The notes beneath the pieces are model-generated. The model worked only from the letters and a program-made list of their open reading frames with translations, searched no databases and had not been told where the DNA came from. A program made the translations under genes and the position numbers. DNA of 64,000 nucleotides from Hirudinaria manillensis. Its lineage: Eukaryota; Annelida; Clitellata; Hirudinida; Hirudinidae. The stretch lies in contig CM067531.1 in the NCBI GenBank assembly GCA_034509925.1, positions 6,467,319 through 6,531,318 on the forward strand, in the 5' to 3' direction. Shown here piece after piece: positions 36,103 to 47,517 of the stretch; the first letter of the stretch is position 1, and the number at the start of each line of letters is the position of its first letter.

Positions 36103-38571
36103 ATGGAGGCTACGAAGTCGGGCATAACCCTCAAAGGATCGGCAAAAATTGTCACGAAGTTTTTTGGTTTGTTTTGCTATTTTGTTGTGCTATGTTCGCC
36201 GTGCCCTGTAAACGATTTAAGTCGGAATCTCATTTGATTTGTTTTGCTTTTGACATTGTTAAGGAAGCTCTACAACTTATAATTCAAATAAAAAATTTCC
36301 AACCTACAGTGGCAACGGTAGATGTTTTGGTAAATATTGTTAAGATTTAATTTCCAATCACCCGAAAATGTCGCTCAATTCACCACTATCTACAAATACT
36401 GAATTTGTAATTATTATTTCCGTCTTTTGATTTGTCTGCAAGGTTTGATTGCAGCTTCAAACCTTATTAAAAATGTGAAACTAAAGCAACAAAAAATGTA
36501 ACAAAGGGTTGAGCATAAATGACCATTAATGTCTTTGCAAATTAAAATGAATAAGAGAAGTATAATCCTGACAAAGAAAAATGTAGATATTACTATCAAT
36601 TGGTTCAAAAAATGATGAGTTATGTTTTGAGTTTTGGAAATCTGCAAACCCACCAGCCTTTAAAATGAGGGATCCTGTGCAACAAATCTATCACCAATGG
36701 TGATTCACCATGATGAATTTGTTTTGATGATGTGCTCTGCTAAGGATCAGAGATGCTGGTTTGAGGAGTGCAGTAAGGTAGACAGATACATAAAAACTCA
36801 AATTTTGAGAGTGCCAAATTAAAGATCATTCTCTGGATTTAGTTTAGAGTTCAGCTTGGGGGCACACATTCAAATTTATTGAAATTTGGAGTCTATCCTA
36901 GGACTTTTTGGTTCAAATTATGATTGTATTCCCCAGGAGCTTATAGGTAAACTATGTTCATTTGTGTTGTATTTGGTGTATTGAATATTAGCCAAGTCAA
37001 CATGGTATTTTAACCCACTTTAAATGTACTTCAACTGAAAACTTGTAGGCCACAATATAAATTAGTATTTGAAACAAGCCAACGTAAATAACAGCTCTGG
37101 AACAAGGAAGGTATTGGCGAACACTTCCAGTTCTATGTGGCTTGAGCAATCATTGTTGAATGTCCAGGAAGATCTCCCAATTATTAGCCCATTCTTTCAA
37201 AAGAAAGTTTCGTTTCTGGCCTCCTAGTGGCTCGCTTATTTGCTAATGTGCCGACCTTCTGAGAGGCTTCAGATTCTTGTTTTTAATCCACACGTTTGGA
37301 TGTCTCTTTTTGACCACAGCCAGTGCGATGCAGTTTCAAACAATTCATTTTTAATCACCTCCAACGTGAAGCTAGGTCATGTCACTATTTATTTTGCAGG
37401 TATCACTACAGCATTTTAATGTAAAATTGAATATGATATTGAATCCATGCAACAACTATTTTCATTAATAATAATAAGTCATTTATGTGGCACCGAACGC
37501 GTGAGCTACAGAGCTCATTAACCAAATTGTTTAATTTTATATTGGGTGGTGTAGAATTAGATTTTAAAATTATCAAATTACTAATGCCATGCATCAATGG
37601 GCCAGGATTTGGAGTGAACAACATTCTGTTCCAAAGAGGAATATACCCTCAAGAGACATTCAAGAGTGTTCATGAGTTTGGGATCCCAATACTTGTGACA
37701 ACCAATAAAGAATTGGAGAATTACTTAAATAATCTTTTGACAGATGTTGAAGGTTGTACTTTTATAATTTTAAAATCTCCTAAGTTCATTTAATGAGTCA
37801 CATTTTTGATTTATTAATAGGATGGCTAGAAAAGATGACAATTCAAAAGTTGGTTTTGGTAATTCGAAGCCTTGACAGTGGAGAAGTTCTTGAGAGATGG
37901 CAGTTTAACATAGAATGTAACAGGGCAGTGTCTAGTGATTCGTAAGCTAACATTCAGACTTTGTGGAATTGTTATTTTGTAGTTTGTGGTAATTTCTTGT
38001 ATGACATTCTAAGTCTTATCTTTCAGAATTAGAGACAAAAGTGAAAAAGATATACAGAAAGAAATACAATTTATAATCAGACAGATAACTGCCTCTGTCA
38101 CATTCCTACCAATTCTGGATTGTAGATGTTAGTTATACTCTTTTGTGTAATGGTCATCAGCATGCAATTTTTGGCTCACTTAATAAGGCCGAGCATGTTG
38201 AGGCAGCCCACCTAAAGGGTCACTGATTTAATTCCAATCTCATCTTTTAAAAAAAGGAACAAATGAGATAAATGTTCCACTTAAGAATAATTTACATGGG
38301 CATTCAGTTAAACAAAAGGGACTGTAAATTATTATTTAAGAATGCAGAAATATTGATCTATCAGGGATAGAACTAATAACTATTCATTTGCGTTGTAATT
38401 AAAGGTTCCTTCGAGATCATTCTCTATGTTGATCGGAATCAATCCATTCCCAACACTTGGAAAGACACGGGTGCTGCCCTCATAGATAATGCACAGGAAG
38501 TCAAGTTAAAGTCGTTCGATACTTCAGTGCACAAAGTTTCTGCCTGTGTTGCTTATAAAATTATGGATTAA
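36103..38571 (+). CDS. MAD2: MAD2 spindle-checkpoint HORMA protein
   Basis: MAD2 binds MAD1 at unattached kinetochores, converts from open to closed form and sequesters CDC20 in the mitotic checkpoint complex. Five exons join in frame: 36103-36166 (MEATKSGITLKGSAKIVTKF), 37606-37752 (GFGVNNILFQRGIYPQETFK), 37821-37941 (IQKLVLVIRSLDSGEVLERW), 38027-38127 (KDIQKEIQFIIRQITASVTF) and 38405-38571 (CSFEIILYVDRNQSIPNTWK, ending VAYKIMD). This covers the whole HORMA domain including the C-terminal seat-belt (SVHKVSACVAYKI), about 200 aa, like the human protein. Exon 1 is short and 1.4 kb away, so a frame-based call at 37485 would give a wrong N-terminus. MAD2 is absent from the second copy of the segmental duplication. 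Confidence 0.95.
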
Positions 38572-39030
38572 GAACTATTAGTAATTTGATTCAATATGTA
38601 TTCTGCCATTTTTAATGATTTTAGACTTCTTTCTCATGTAGGTTTGTTAATCCAGATAAAAATTTCTGCTATTATTTCAGTTTTTATAAACACATTCTCA
38701 GACAATTATTTAATTTGGATAATATCTGCTGGAAATAGGTTTTGGACTGCTTTTAAATATCGGTTATCTAGTGGGAGAAATTTATATCAGCAGCACGCAT
38801 TCAAAGAAATTATCTTAATACAGATTTTTGTCGGCTGTAACAGGTTATCGACCAGTTAGCTGGCAGCATAATTCTGAGAAGGGTGTTGAAGTAAAATATT
38901 TTTCTGATGAGTGTATTTTAATAAGTTTCATTTTGTCTGAGTCAAGTAATTAACTGGTGCTAATTGTTAAGGGAGATAAGTTTAACTGAAATGAAATGTT
39001 TGCCAGAAAATTTTATTGATTTGCAAAGTT
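38572..39030. other. Intergenic between MAD2 and aminotransferase
   Basis: MAD2 3' UTR and AT-rich spacer, nothing else seen. Homology with copy 2 begins at about 39035, where GAGGCTAGCTAATAAAAGG appears. Confidence 0.4.
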
Positions 39031-39455
39031 TATATACATTGCACATCATTGGTTGTTTTATGGAGGCTAGCTAATAAAAGGTTGAACACATCTATGGAGG
39101 AAGACAATTTTAATCAAGTTCATAAGCAAATTTTGTTGCAGAGGTCTGGGTCCTCATTGGAGTAGGTACCCAGTAATAAAATAGAATCACGAGTTATGAA
39201 AATTGTATAGTAAATAACTTCTTAACTTGGGGTAATCAGTCTTAGTGTAATGCACAAAATTTAAGATTCAAGTTCTACCAATGACCATAAAACGAAAGCA
39301 ATAAATTAAAATTTATGATCCTATTCCTTGGTTTTATATCACAGTCAGAGATTGGCACTGTCGAAAGATCAAGATGGACAATTGTTTTTGAGTATAAGGC
39401 CCATTATGTAGAGTTTAGATAATTATGTAATCACATTATCCAGTTAGATTCAAAG

Positions 39456-41125
39456 TTATCCAGATGTTTCATCTTCTCTGACTAACATGAGCATTGCATC
39501 AGCAAGTTTATGGAAATCTTCCATGTCGTTGTAAATGTTGGCAGACAAACGAACCCAAGGTTTGCCTTGTATCGACACAAAACAACATTGTATTTTGAAT
39601 CTTTCCCAAAAATCTGACATCATATCAGACATATCTTGTGCTACAAGCTGCATAAAACATCATCCAAGTGAAAAGAAATACAGTGAATCAGAATTAATTA
39701 AAGGAAAGCACTCCAGAAAAGTAATTACTTCTGTTCCATAAGTCTCAGGGAGTGGATACTTTTTTAGTCTTGGGAGTCCAATCATCCTCATGAAAGGGGC
39801 TCTCATATCTGTAGGAAGAGGAAAATGCTCTGTCTTCCATCTCTCGGCCAACAGATTGGCTCCCTTTTCTACTAGGTCCGAGCAATATTTTGATATGTCT
39901 TGCTGAAAATGTTTAAAAATGTCAACGTAATAAATAATGTAACCATATTTACTGAGTGGTTAATTACTTACATGTCCTCCCATCTTGTTGAAAAATGTGA
40001 TGGACTTCCCACTGCAATAGAATGTGGAATCGTCACTAGTGCCCCGGTAAAAAAACATATCAGATAGGTCCCCGTCCATATTCAATCTGGAAATAACTGT
40101 AGGAAATATACTCCTATGGAATTCTGGGTCAACCCATAAAACAGCACATCCTCTTGGTGCATAACACCATTTGTGAAGGTTTCCTGAAAAGGTGCTCATT
40201 AAGAGGTAATTTACTCATATTTCTTATAAATCACTAACCTATAAAAAAATGACAACCCATGGTATCCAGACTCAGAGGTAGCTGCCCTGGAGCGTGGGCA
40301 CCATCCACCAAAACAAGTTTGTCAAAACTTTTGCAAAGGTCAATTAGTTTGTTTAGTGGCATGAGAGCTGGAGGCATACTGGAAATAACATCTAGAATGA
40401 CAAGAAGCTGGTTTATATTCAAAACAGTGAAAAACTATTCTTAATGTCAGATACCTAATATGACCAGTTTCACATTGTGATGTTTCTTCAATAGATTTGT
40501 ATATATCTCAATTATCGTATTGCTGGATTCCAGTGGATAAGGTAAGGGTACATCATATAAAGTAATTCCTTTGCAATTTAGAGCAAAGTTATTGAAATTT
40601 AAAATCATTAACAATCACTTAAGACCTCTAGATAGCTCCAAATATTTGAGAGAATTTTTCACAGCAATATAAGTCCAAGAATTATATAGTATTCCATCTC
40701 CATTATTCCAATGTAATGACCTCAGCACACAATTTATACCTTAAATAGAGGTTAATGTTATGAATTTCTATAATACTTAGCTATGTTTTGGCTAACCAGT
40801 GGTCGCATTTTCTACAAAGACAAGGTTTTCATTCCTTGAGCCCAAAAAATCACAGACAATTTCTAAGTTCTCCTTCCACATTCTTTCAATGTCCTGCCTG
40901 AACCAAACATCTGGTTGGGCCTCCATTTGTTTGAGAAGCCTCAAAAAAAAATAGAATGTGTATATCTGTGTTTCACCGATAAGACACAAATAAATATTAA
41001 AAATACTTTAATCTCAATTCGAATGGTTCCCTGCCAGTGACGCCAAATGAACCGTGGTTCAAAAGTGTAAAAGAGGAGTTTAAACAAAATGTTGTATCCA
41101 TTAAGTTTTTACCGTATTTCTCCAT
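39456..41125 (-). CDS. Class V PLP aminotransferase (isopenicillin-N epimerase-like), copy 1
   Basis: A PLP-dependent fold-type I enzyme of the isopenicillin-N-epimerase / cysteine desulfurase-like group; the substrate is not predictable. Eight exons: 41125-41007, 40939-40797, 40740-40626, 40568-40455, 40391-40239, 40183-39972, 39902-39729 and 39647-39456, together about 405 aa. Motifs in order: LLNHGSFG near the N-terminus, VENATTGINCVLRSL (phosphate cup), KLVILDVISSMPPALMPLNK, VLVDGAHAPGQLPL with the PLP ring-stacking Asp and His, NLHKWCYAPRGCA with the Schiff-base Lys, and a C-terminal VRLSANIYNDMEDFHKLADA. All exons and splice sites look intact. The C-terminus (REDETSG) is slightly longer than in copy 2. 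The gene is divergent from PSMD9, with the MULE derivative lying between them here. Confidence 0.9.
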
Positions 41126-41247
41126 TATAAGTCTCTGAACAAATAAAAAACAATCTCAATTCAACTCGTCAACGATCCCAACAGCATAACTAATATACTA
41201 TCGAGAGCGACCATTCCTCCCAGCCTTTCAAATAGGGTCACTTGTGA

Positions 41248-43341
41248 ACACCAGCGTCATACGAACAAGACAACAAAGTGCGTGAGCACTAACTCAGGAA
41301 ACCGCTCAAGCGCAGCAGTTCCACTGATCCAAATTTAAAAATTAATGCACCAAACGAATCATGAAACTATCCTCTACAATTTCCATTTTTTAAATTTTCT
41401 TGCAACTCCGCCTATTTCGTTCACGATGCCAAAAACGAAATGTTGTCGGAAGAAATGACCCAGTTAAAAGTTTAGAAAAAATCGCTAGCCGGCGATTATT
41501 CTAACTTCAAGCGCAGCAGTTCTACTGAATCAATTTTAAAAGTAAATATATCACAAGAATCATGAAACTATCCTCTACAATTTCTATTTTTAAATTTTCT
41601 TGCAAATCCACCTATTTTGTTCACGATGCCAAAAACGACATGGAGTCTCGCGCCCATCTTATATTTTCGAGATTATAAGAAAAACTATTCACTTTAGAAG
41701 TCCCAACTCCGGCTTTATCATTTGTACTTCTTATTATTAACCTGTTACCTGAATTATTTTAAATTTCATTTTTTTCATAATTTTCGAAATTGAGAAAAAG
41801 AGCCTATAGGGCGCGAACTCGAGTCACTCGACATGATCGCCGAACTCGATTCTCAAAAGTTGCGATGATCTGTTATTTCCAATTTACTCTAAAACCACAG
41901 CATATTTGGAGCCGAAAATTTGGTAACGAAGAGATACATTATTAAGACATAACATGTCTGAAAATGGGGTCAGAAAACCGTCTTAATACATTAATTCGAG
42001 ACTTAAAACGAATCGCGTCGCTTAATTTTATTCAGAAAACTCGCTATTATTTTATTCTTTTCGGCCAAAAACTCCAATTTAATGTTTGTTAAGTACTTTG
42101 AAAACTATTTCAAAAGCTTATTTGTACTAAGATGAATGACATACCTACATTTCAAAAGTATGAGAATGAAAATAAAGGTTTATGTTTCCTAATTTCGTTA
42201 ATAATAAATTTCAAGTAAAATCAATTTTAGAAAAACATTACTGACAATTAAATCTTTATTTTGAGTTATATAATGTTAGTTTTGAATAAACTTCATATTT
42301 TAAATTTATCAGGCCGGTCCCCGACGAATTGTTTTCAAAACATGCCAGGGGTCGTCTATAAAGAACGTTTGCAAAATTGCTCTTTTTTACCACAAAAGTT
42401 CGCTATTGATAGCAAAGTGAACTTTTTGAAGATAGTTTATCACACATTTTATCAAACTTTGGTTTTAGAATTTTTAGAGTTTCGCGTCCATTTTATATTT
42501 TCGAGATTATAAGAAAAACTATTCACTTTAGAAGTCCCAACTTCGGCTTTATCATTCATATTTCTTATTATTAACCTATTGCCTAAATTATTTTGAATTT
42601 CATTTTTTTTCTAATTTTCGTAATTGAGAAAAAGAGCCCATAAGGGCGCAAATCCGGGTCACTGGACTTGATCGCCGAACTCGATTCTCAAAAGTTGCGA
42701 TGATTTGTTATTTCCAATTTACTCTAAAACCACAACAAATTGGGAGCCGAAAGTTTGGTATTGGAGAGATATATGATTATTACACAACATATCTGAAAAT
42801 GGGCCCAGAAAACCGTCTCAATGTATTAATTTGAGACTTAAAATGGATCGCGTCCCTTCATTGAAATTCAAATAACTCGATATTATTTTTCTTCAAAAAC
42901 TTACTTAATGCCTGCTACATTTACTGGAAATGTATCAAAAGCTTAGTTAGGCCGAAATCTATGACATAAATGAATTTCAAAGTTATTGTTGCTATAATTT
43001 AAAGTTTGTTTGATAACTCCGTTATTAAGGCATTTCAAAGGGTTTAAAGATGTAAACTCTTAATGTTCGTGGTATTTGAGGTATTGATTATAAATATATA
43101 TGTATTATTTTTTTAAATTTTTTATTTATTTCTCCTTAAATCTTCAAAATTAAAAATCACTTTATTCGTTTATTTTATTATTTACTTCATTATTGCAGGT
43201 CCGCCCTAATCATATGCAAATCACACCTCCGTCCTATGATTGGCTGGATGACCTCATGCAAATAATTATTTTTGCTTATTTTCTAATCCACTATTGTTGT
43301 CGGGCTCACACACTTTGTTGTCGGTCTCCTATGACGCTGGT
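41248..43341 (+). mobile_element. Non-autonomous derivative of the 10-kb Mutator-like transposon
   Basis: The left end reads ACCAGCGTCATACGAACAAG (from 41250) and the right end is its inverted relative (CTATGACGCTGGT, to 43341), about 38 nt matching the terminal repeats of the large element. Inside are about two satellite units of the long (GCTAGCCGGCG) type and one full repeat B, but no transposase. ACTTGTGA occurs within 2 nt outside both ends (41240-41247 and 43343-43350), consistent with an eroded 8-9 bp target duplication. It is absent from the duplicate locus near 53.95 kb, so it either inserted after the duplication or was deleted there. Confidence 0.8.
41640..43090 (+). repeat. Dispersed repeat B inside the derivative element
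   Basis: It comprises two ~0.83-kb subunits (starting near 41648 and 42480), each with a TATATTTTCGAGATTATAAG-type block and GAACTCGATTCTCAAAAGTT. It is the best reference copy for the family. Confidence 0.85.
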
Positions 43342-43900
43342 TACTTGTGATCAGTGTTGCCAGAGGACTTTAAAAAATCAAGATATTCCCCCAAGAAATC
43401 TAGATTTTCATAAAACACCTGATTTCATTGCTTTATTCTTTTAATTTTATTTAACTCCAATATTTTTCAAATGCGACTACAAAAGTATCATAACAACCAT
43501 AACTAATTTATTAATGAACCAACACTGAGTCGGAGTTAAAAGTTCAATTCATCAAGATCAGATATGAAAGTACTTTGGCTTTTGATTAATTTACATCTTA
43601 TTAACCTTATTATCCTCCAACACTGGCGAGGATATTTGCTTGCAAGAGTCCAGGGCCTAAAGTTGAATCCAGAGATTAAAACCGATATGGATATGCGGCT
43701 GAACACTGGATGCGTTCCGACAGCAGAGTACGTCAAGAGTTTCATAGGACCTTAACATTTGAAGATGGGGATTTCCTCCTCGGAGTCCTGTTGGTAAGCT
43801 CCGAGGAGTTTCTCGCAAACAAAATTGCGCGACAGGGGTCCCCCCCAGCGAGGCAGAAGTATCTCAGCGGAGATCCAGAGATTTTAAGTTGATTCATTTA
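43342..43900. mobile_element. LINE 3'-tail remnant upstream of PSMD9 copy 1
   Basis: From about 43500 the sequence resembles the 3' part of the LINE at 6.8-7.2 kb (shared ACCGAYAKGGAYATSCGGCTG, CCTCCTCGGAG and CTCCGAGGAGTTTCT). The counterpart in copy 2 spans about 53970-54460. Just before it, CAGTGTTGCCAGAGG at 43353 resembles a hAT-type terminus but has no visible partner. Confidence 0.55.
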
Positions 43901-44385
43901 TAATTTTGTCAAAAGGAAATAAAAATAAACTTTTAAAATAAGCATTAATATCTTTATTTACGACCGTGATATGCAGCTTTAAATTTGATCTCTTTCTATT
44001 TTGACTGTAGTTGTTATATAGATTGTTGTAGCTTTAAGTGTAGGTGATCATCTTTTCATCGATAAAACTTCTGATTGTTATTCATCATGTTAACGGACTA
44101 AACCTGCTGATCAACGCTGACCAAACGTTGTTTTATATGTTGCCTGTGATATGTTTTTAATTTCTAAACTTGCCTAATCCCGATAAAAAAAAGCCCTCTT
44201 GTGCTAGTGCTGCCAGCCGTATTTCAAATATAAGAAAATCTTAAGCTTCTCTTTCATTAAAAACTGATTAATTTATCAGAATATCTGGCTTAGTGATAAG
44301 TTTGCGAGCTACGTTGTTGTGATTTTTAAATTGTCTATTTGATTTCTTAATTCATAAAAATCTATTTATAATAGGACGAATATAT

Positions 44386-45556
44386 ATGGAAAACATGGAT
44401 AGCATTAAGGCAAAGTTAAAGGAATTGGTGGCGAAAAAAGATTTAATTGAAAGTGATATAAAGTCATTCAATGATGTCCTTAAATCAGTTAGTTTTTAAC
44501 AAGAAATACCATTTAATACTAATTGAATAGTAACTTAATGCTTGTAATTGATACGTCAGCAAAGCAATGTTGGAATGTCGGGTCCTTTATTAGATGAAGA
44601 TCAATTCCCTAGAAGTGATATTGACATCTTTACTGTGAGACATGCAAGGAACAGGATTTTGTGTTAGTAAACTAATACTTTTTATAAATTTTCTTTCATA
44701 TAATTGATCAACTGAAATTTTAGGTTTAAACAATGATCACAAAGACATGATGAAGAAAATTGAGGAATGCCTGTATGAGTTACATACGATTTCATCAAAG
44801 GAAAATAAATGTGATGAAAAATTTGTAAACAATGCCTCAATTCCCTGTGGTGAATCCTTTGCATCAATTGGGAAGGTTGATTCAAACTCACCGTCTGACA
44901 TTGGGGTAATTTGAAGTTTGCTAATGCATTTCTGAAATATGTTTTTGTAGACAAATCATTTTATTTAATTAATAATAGTGCTCTTCCAAATATGACAATG
45001 ACAATGAGAATTTACTTTTTAAACATCTGCACTTGCAAATGTCTGGTCTTGCAAATGCATGTAGTTTATAAATAGTTTCTTCATAGTAATATTTGTAATA
45101 ATTAGTTCTTTTAAGATAGCTTCAACTGTCTAGAAATTACAAGCTTTAAAGTATTCCTATGTTCTACAGGGGCTGAAGGCTGGAGATGAAATAATTGAGT
45201 TTGGTTCACTGAACAAAAATAATTTTTCAAGCCTTGAGGATATTTCCAGGATCACAAGGTTTAATAAAGGGGTAAGTAACATTATTAATGAATTAGCTTG
45301 TTGAATACTAAAATTTTGTAATTTGATTTTTGTCAGCATCCTATTGATTTGCTAATTAGAAGAGGTGACCAAATCTTGAGACTTTCTATTGTTCCTAACA
45401 CCTGGTCAGGTCCCGGAATTCTAGGGTTGGTGATTATTTTGTAAATTAGTCAATTATTTTATGAATATCAAAATTTTTCAGGACAAATGATACTCATTAT
45501 TACTTTTTTATTTTATTTGCAGGTGTACAATTCTACCTATTTGGAAACATAATTAG
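44386..45556 (+). CDS. PSMD9: 26S proteasome assembly chaperone PSMD9 (p27/Nas2), copy 1
   Basis: PSMD9 binds the C-terminus of the Rpt5 ATPase through its PDZ domain and chaperones assembly of the proteasome base. Six exons: 44386-44487 (MENMDSIKAKLKELVAKKDL, coiled coil), 44560-44662 (VGMSGPLLDEDQFPRSDIDI, FTVRHARNRILC), 44724-44905 (LNNDHKDMMKKIEECLYELH), 45170-45271 (LKAGDEIIEFGSLNKNNFSS), 45337-45425 (PIDLLIRRGDQILRLSIVP) and 45523-45556 (GCTILPIWKHN stop). Blocks and order match human PSMD9 throughout, at about 205 aa. It differs from copy 2 by very few substitutions (for example Phe against Val after CDEK). Confidence 0.94.
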
Positions 45557-45678
45557 ATTCACAAAAAGAGGATTACAACTTTTTTAATAAAATGATCAAA
45601 TGTTCTAATTCAAATTATCTCAAGTTTTACTTTATCTCATAAACTCTAAGATGTGAAATTTTGGAAATGATGTTGATT

Positions 45679-45985
45679 TCATTCATCATCACTGCTTTCT
45701 TTATCCTCACTGTTGTCTTCTGTTGATTCTTGGTTGTTGTTCATTTCTTGACTTTCTTGATTTCTTTCTTGGAAGGCTTTCTGGGCAGTTCGTGCATCCA
45801 CTATGCATCTGGCACTTCCTATGCTCATCCCAGATTGCGTTGCACCTTTATTTGATCCTGACTGCATTCCAATGATGGACTGACTAGCCCTCAGCTGTTC
45901 ATCTGTGAATTCCCTGATGTTTCTTTCTGTTGGTTTTGGTCCAATGCAGGGACCATTGAAGTGATTCCTCTGGCACTTCAATACA
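45679..45985 (-). pseudogene. Transgelin/calponin 3' exon, truncated copy 1
   Basis: The exon encodes KCQRNHFNGPCIGPKPTERN, NIREFTDEQLRASQSIIGMQ and the single calponin repeat (GMQSGSNKGATQSGMS), followed by an acidic Glu/Asp/Ser-rich tail. Homology to copy 2 continues through the intron to 46812 and then stops, so the three CH-domain exons and the start are missing on this side. The exon is intact but lacks a gene, so this is a 3' gene fragment made by the duplication breakpoint. Confidence 0.85.
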
Positions 45986-46812
45986 AATTTCCTGTCAGAA
46001 TGTGCTTAACTAAATTTATCTATTACAAATTGACAACGGACTAACGTAATTATGAAAAGGTAGGAGCATGCCAGTATTAGTCTTGAAATGTTTCAGATAT
46101 TGACTTGGTATAAAATGGGCTGAAAAACTTGGCCTTTACTTCAGAACTACCATGCGAAGAGGGCCAAAAACAACTGGTTTGGAGAGATGTTTGGTGTTTC
46201 AAGATCATAACCAATAGCTGCCTGAGTGGGAAATTGCTCTAATTTGTTGTAACGGGGCGTGAGGCTTCGGCGGGTGCCAAAAATTTGGATGGGAGTTGAG
46301 TGTAAGTGTTCTGGAATGTATTGATTTTTATTTCAATGCAACTGGAGTACAGGCGCCTCTTAAACTGCTCGCCACGTAAACAGTAAACATCGAGATGACC
46401 GACTGGAAAGTTTTGGAAAGGGGCACGATGAAATGTGTGTTATGAAAGACAAGTCCTAACCATTGGTAAGACATGCTAATTGACTACTAGTAGAGGATAT
46501 CAAAAATGGCGATGTGGATGTTATGTTACGTGGATTTGTATGTCCATGAGGTGGGTCTATTTTTGGGAGACGGGGTAAAGTGCAAATACTGTTTAAGCGA
46601 AATTTAAATGGAATTCACTCCATTTCCAAAAGTTGTGGCAGTATGCCAAATGTCCGAGAAGAAGAAAAGACATTCGAATCGAAGTTGAGTTACAAATTTG
46701 CATTTTTTTACCGAGTCTGAATTTTAGCACTAAAAGAGCTCCACCAGTTATATGAAGGCAAGGTATTATTTTAACAAGCAGAAAATTTTTACTTCTAAAC
46801 ATGTATTTCCGG

Positions 46813-47387
46813 CCCTGCGGAGGCCATGAAAAAGAGGTAGTAGATAGAATGTCAGTAATGCCAGAGATGGATATATGAGCGTTGTATTAGAGAGGACTGT
46901 GAGAATGCTAGATTTGGTTGTAACGTTTGCAACAATTATCCATAATAGCTCCCTCTTTTTTTTTGTAAATTTGATAGTATCATTTTTTTAATTACAGAAT
47001 ATTTGTGTTTTTATTAATTCTGCCAATTTTGACTATTTTAATATTAAATTGAATCAGCGCTTTAGATGTGAATTTGAACTGCTTCTTAGCATTTTATTCA
47101 TGTCAATTAATAAAGTGAAAAAGAGTTGTGGCAAATTTATTGCTCATTGTGCACTGTTTTGATTTTAGGAGCTATTTCAGAGCTGTTTTGTATAAAAATA
47201 TGTTACTCATTTTTGGAAAGGTTTTTTTTTTCAAGGGGAATTTAACTCCCATCCCTTAACCCCTTGGATCAGTCAAAATATCATCTTACAGCCATAAATG
47301 TTTATTCATTAACTAGAAAACATTTTTAAAATCTTAAATTTATTAAAATCCTATAAAATCTTTAAAAATATTCTACTATTCAGTGGA
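46813..47387. other. Duplication breakpoint spacer
   Basis: AT-rich DNA between the end of copy 1 homology and the LTR element. No gene is seen and it has no clear match elsewhere in the window. Confidence 0.5.
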
Positions 47388-47392
47388 GTGTC
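47388..47392. repeat. 5-bp target duplication GTGTC of the LTR element
   Basis: Identical to 51638-51642 on the other side. Five base pairs is usual for Ty3/Gypsy integrases. Confidence 0.85.
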
Positions 47393-47496
47393 TGTCGTGT
47401 TCGATTACGTTTATTTACAAAAAGGCTAACAACAGTATCGAGCGGGAACTAAGCGAAAACGGAAGTGCCGCCCACGCTGCCCTGATGTGTATGACA
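47393..47496 (-). repeat. 3' LTR (104 bp)
   Basis: Pairs with 51534-51637; differences are at the GAGCGGG/GGGCGGG and CTAAGCG/CTGAGCG positions. Confidence 0.95.
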
Positions 47497-47517
47497 TCTC
47501 CCTCCTGAACCTTGGCC

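Larger units (their letters stand above)
39035..46812. repeat. Segmental duplication, copy 1
   Basis: Collinear with about 51775-59550. Both copies hold the aminotransferase, a LINE tail, PSMD9 and the transgelin 3' exon, with near-identical introns, in the same orientation (direct repeat, about 12.7 kb apart). Copy-specific differences are the MULE derivative here and the DUF4806 unit in copy 2. Homology stops inside the transgelin intron near 46812. Confidence 0.93.

Noticed and set aside
37485..37605. Frame-extended N-terminus for MAD2
   Set aside because: The true first exon with GITLKGSAKIVTKF is at 36103-36166 and splices in frame to 37606; the extension is intron sequence.
43353..43440. 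hAT-type terminus CAGTGTTGCCAGAG
   Set aside because: No matching inverted end or 8-bp duplication was found nearby, so it is only mentioned in passing.
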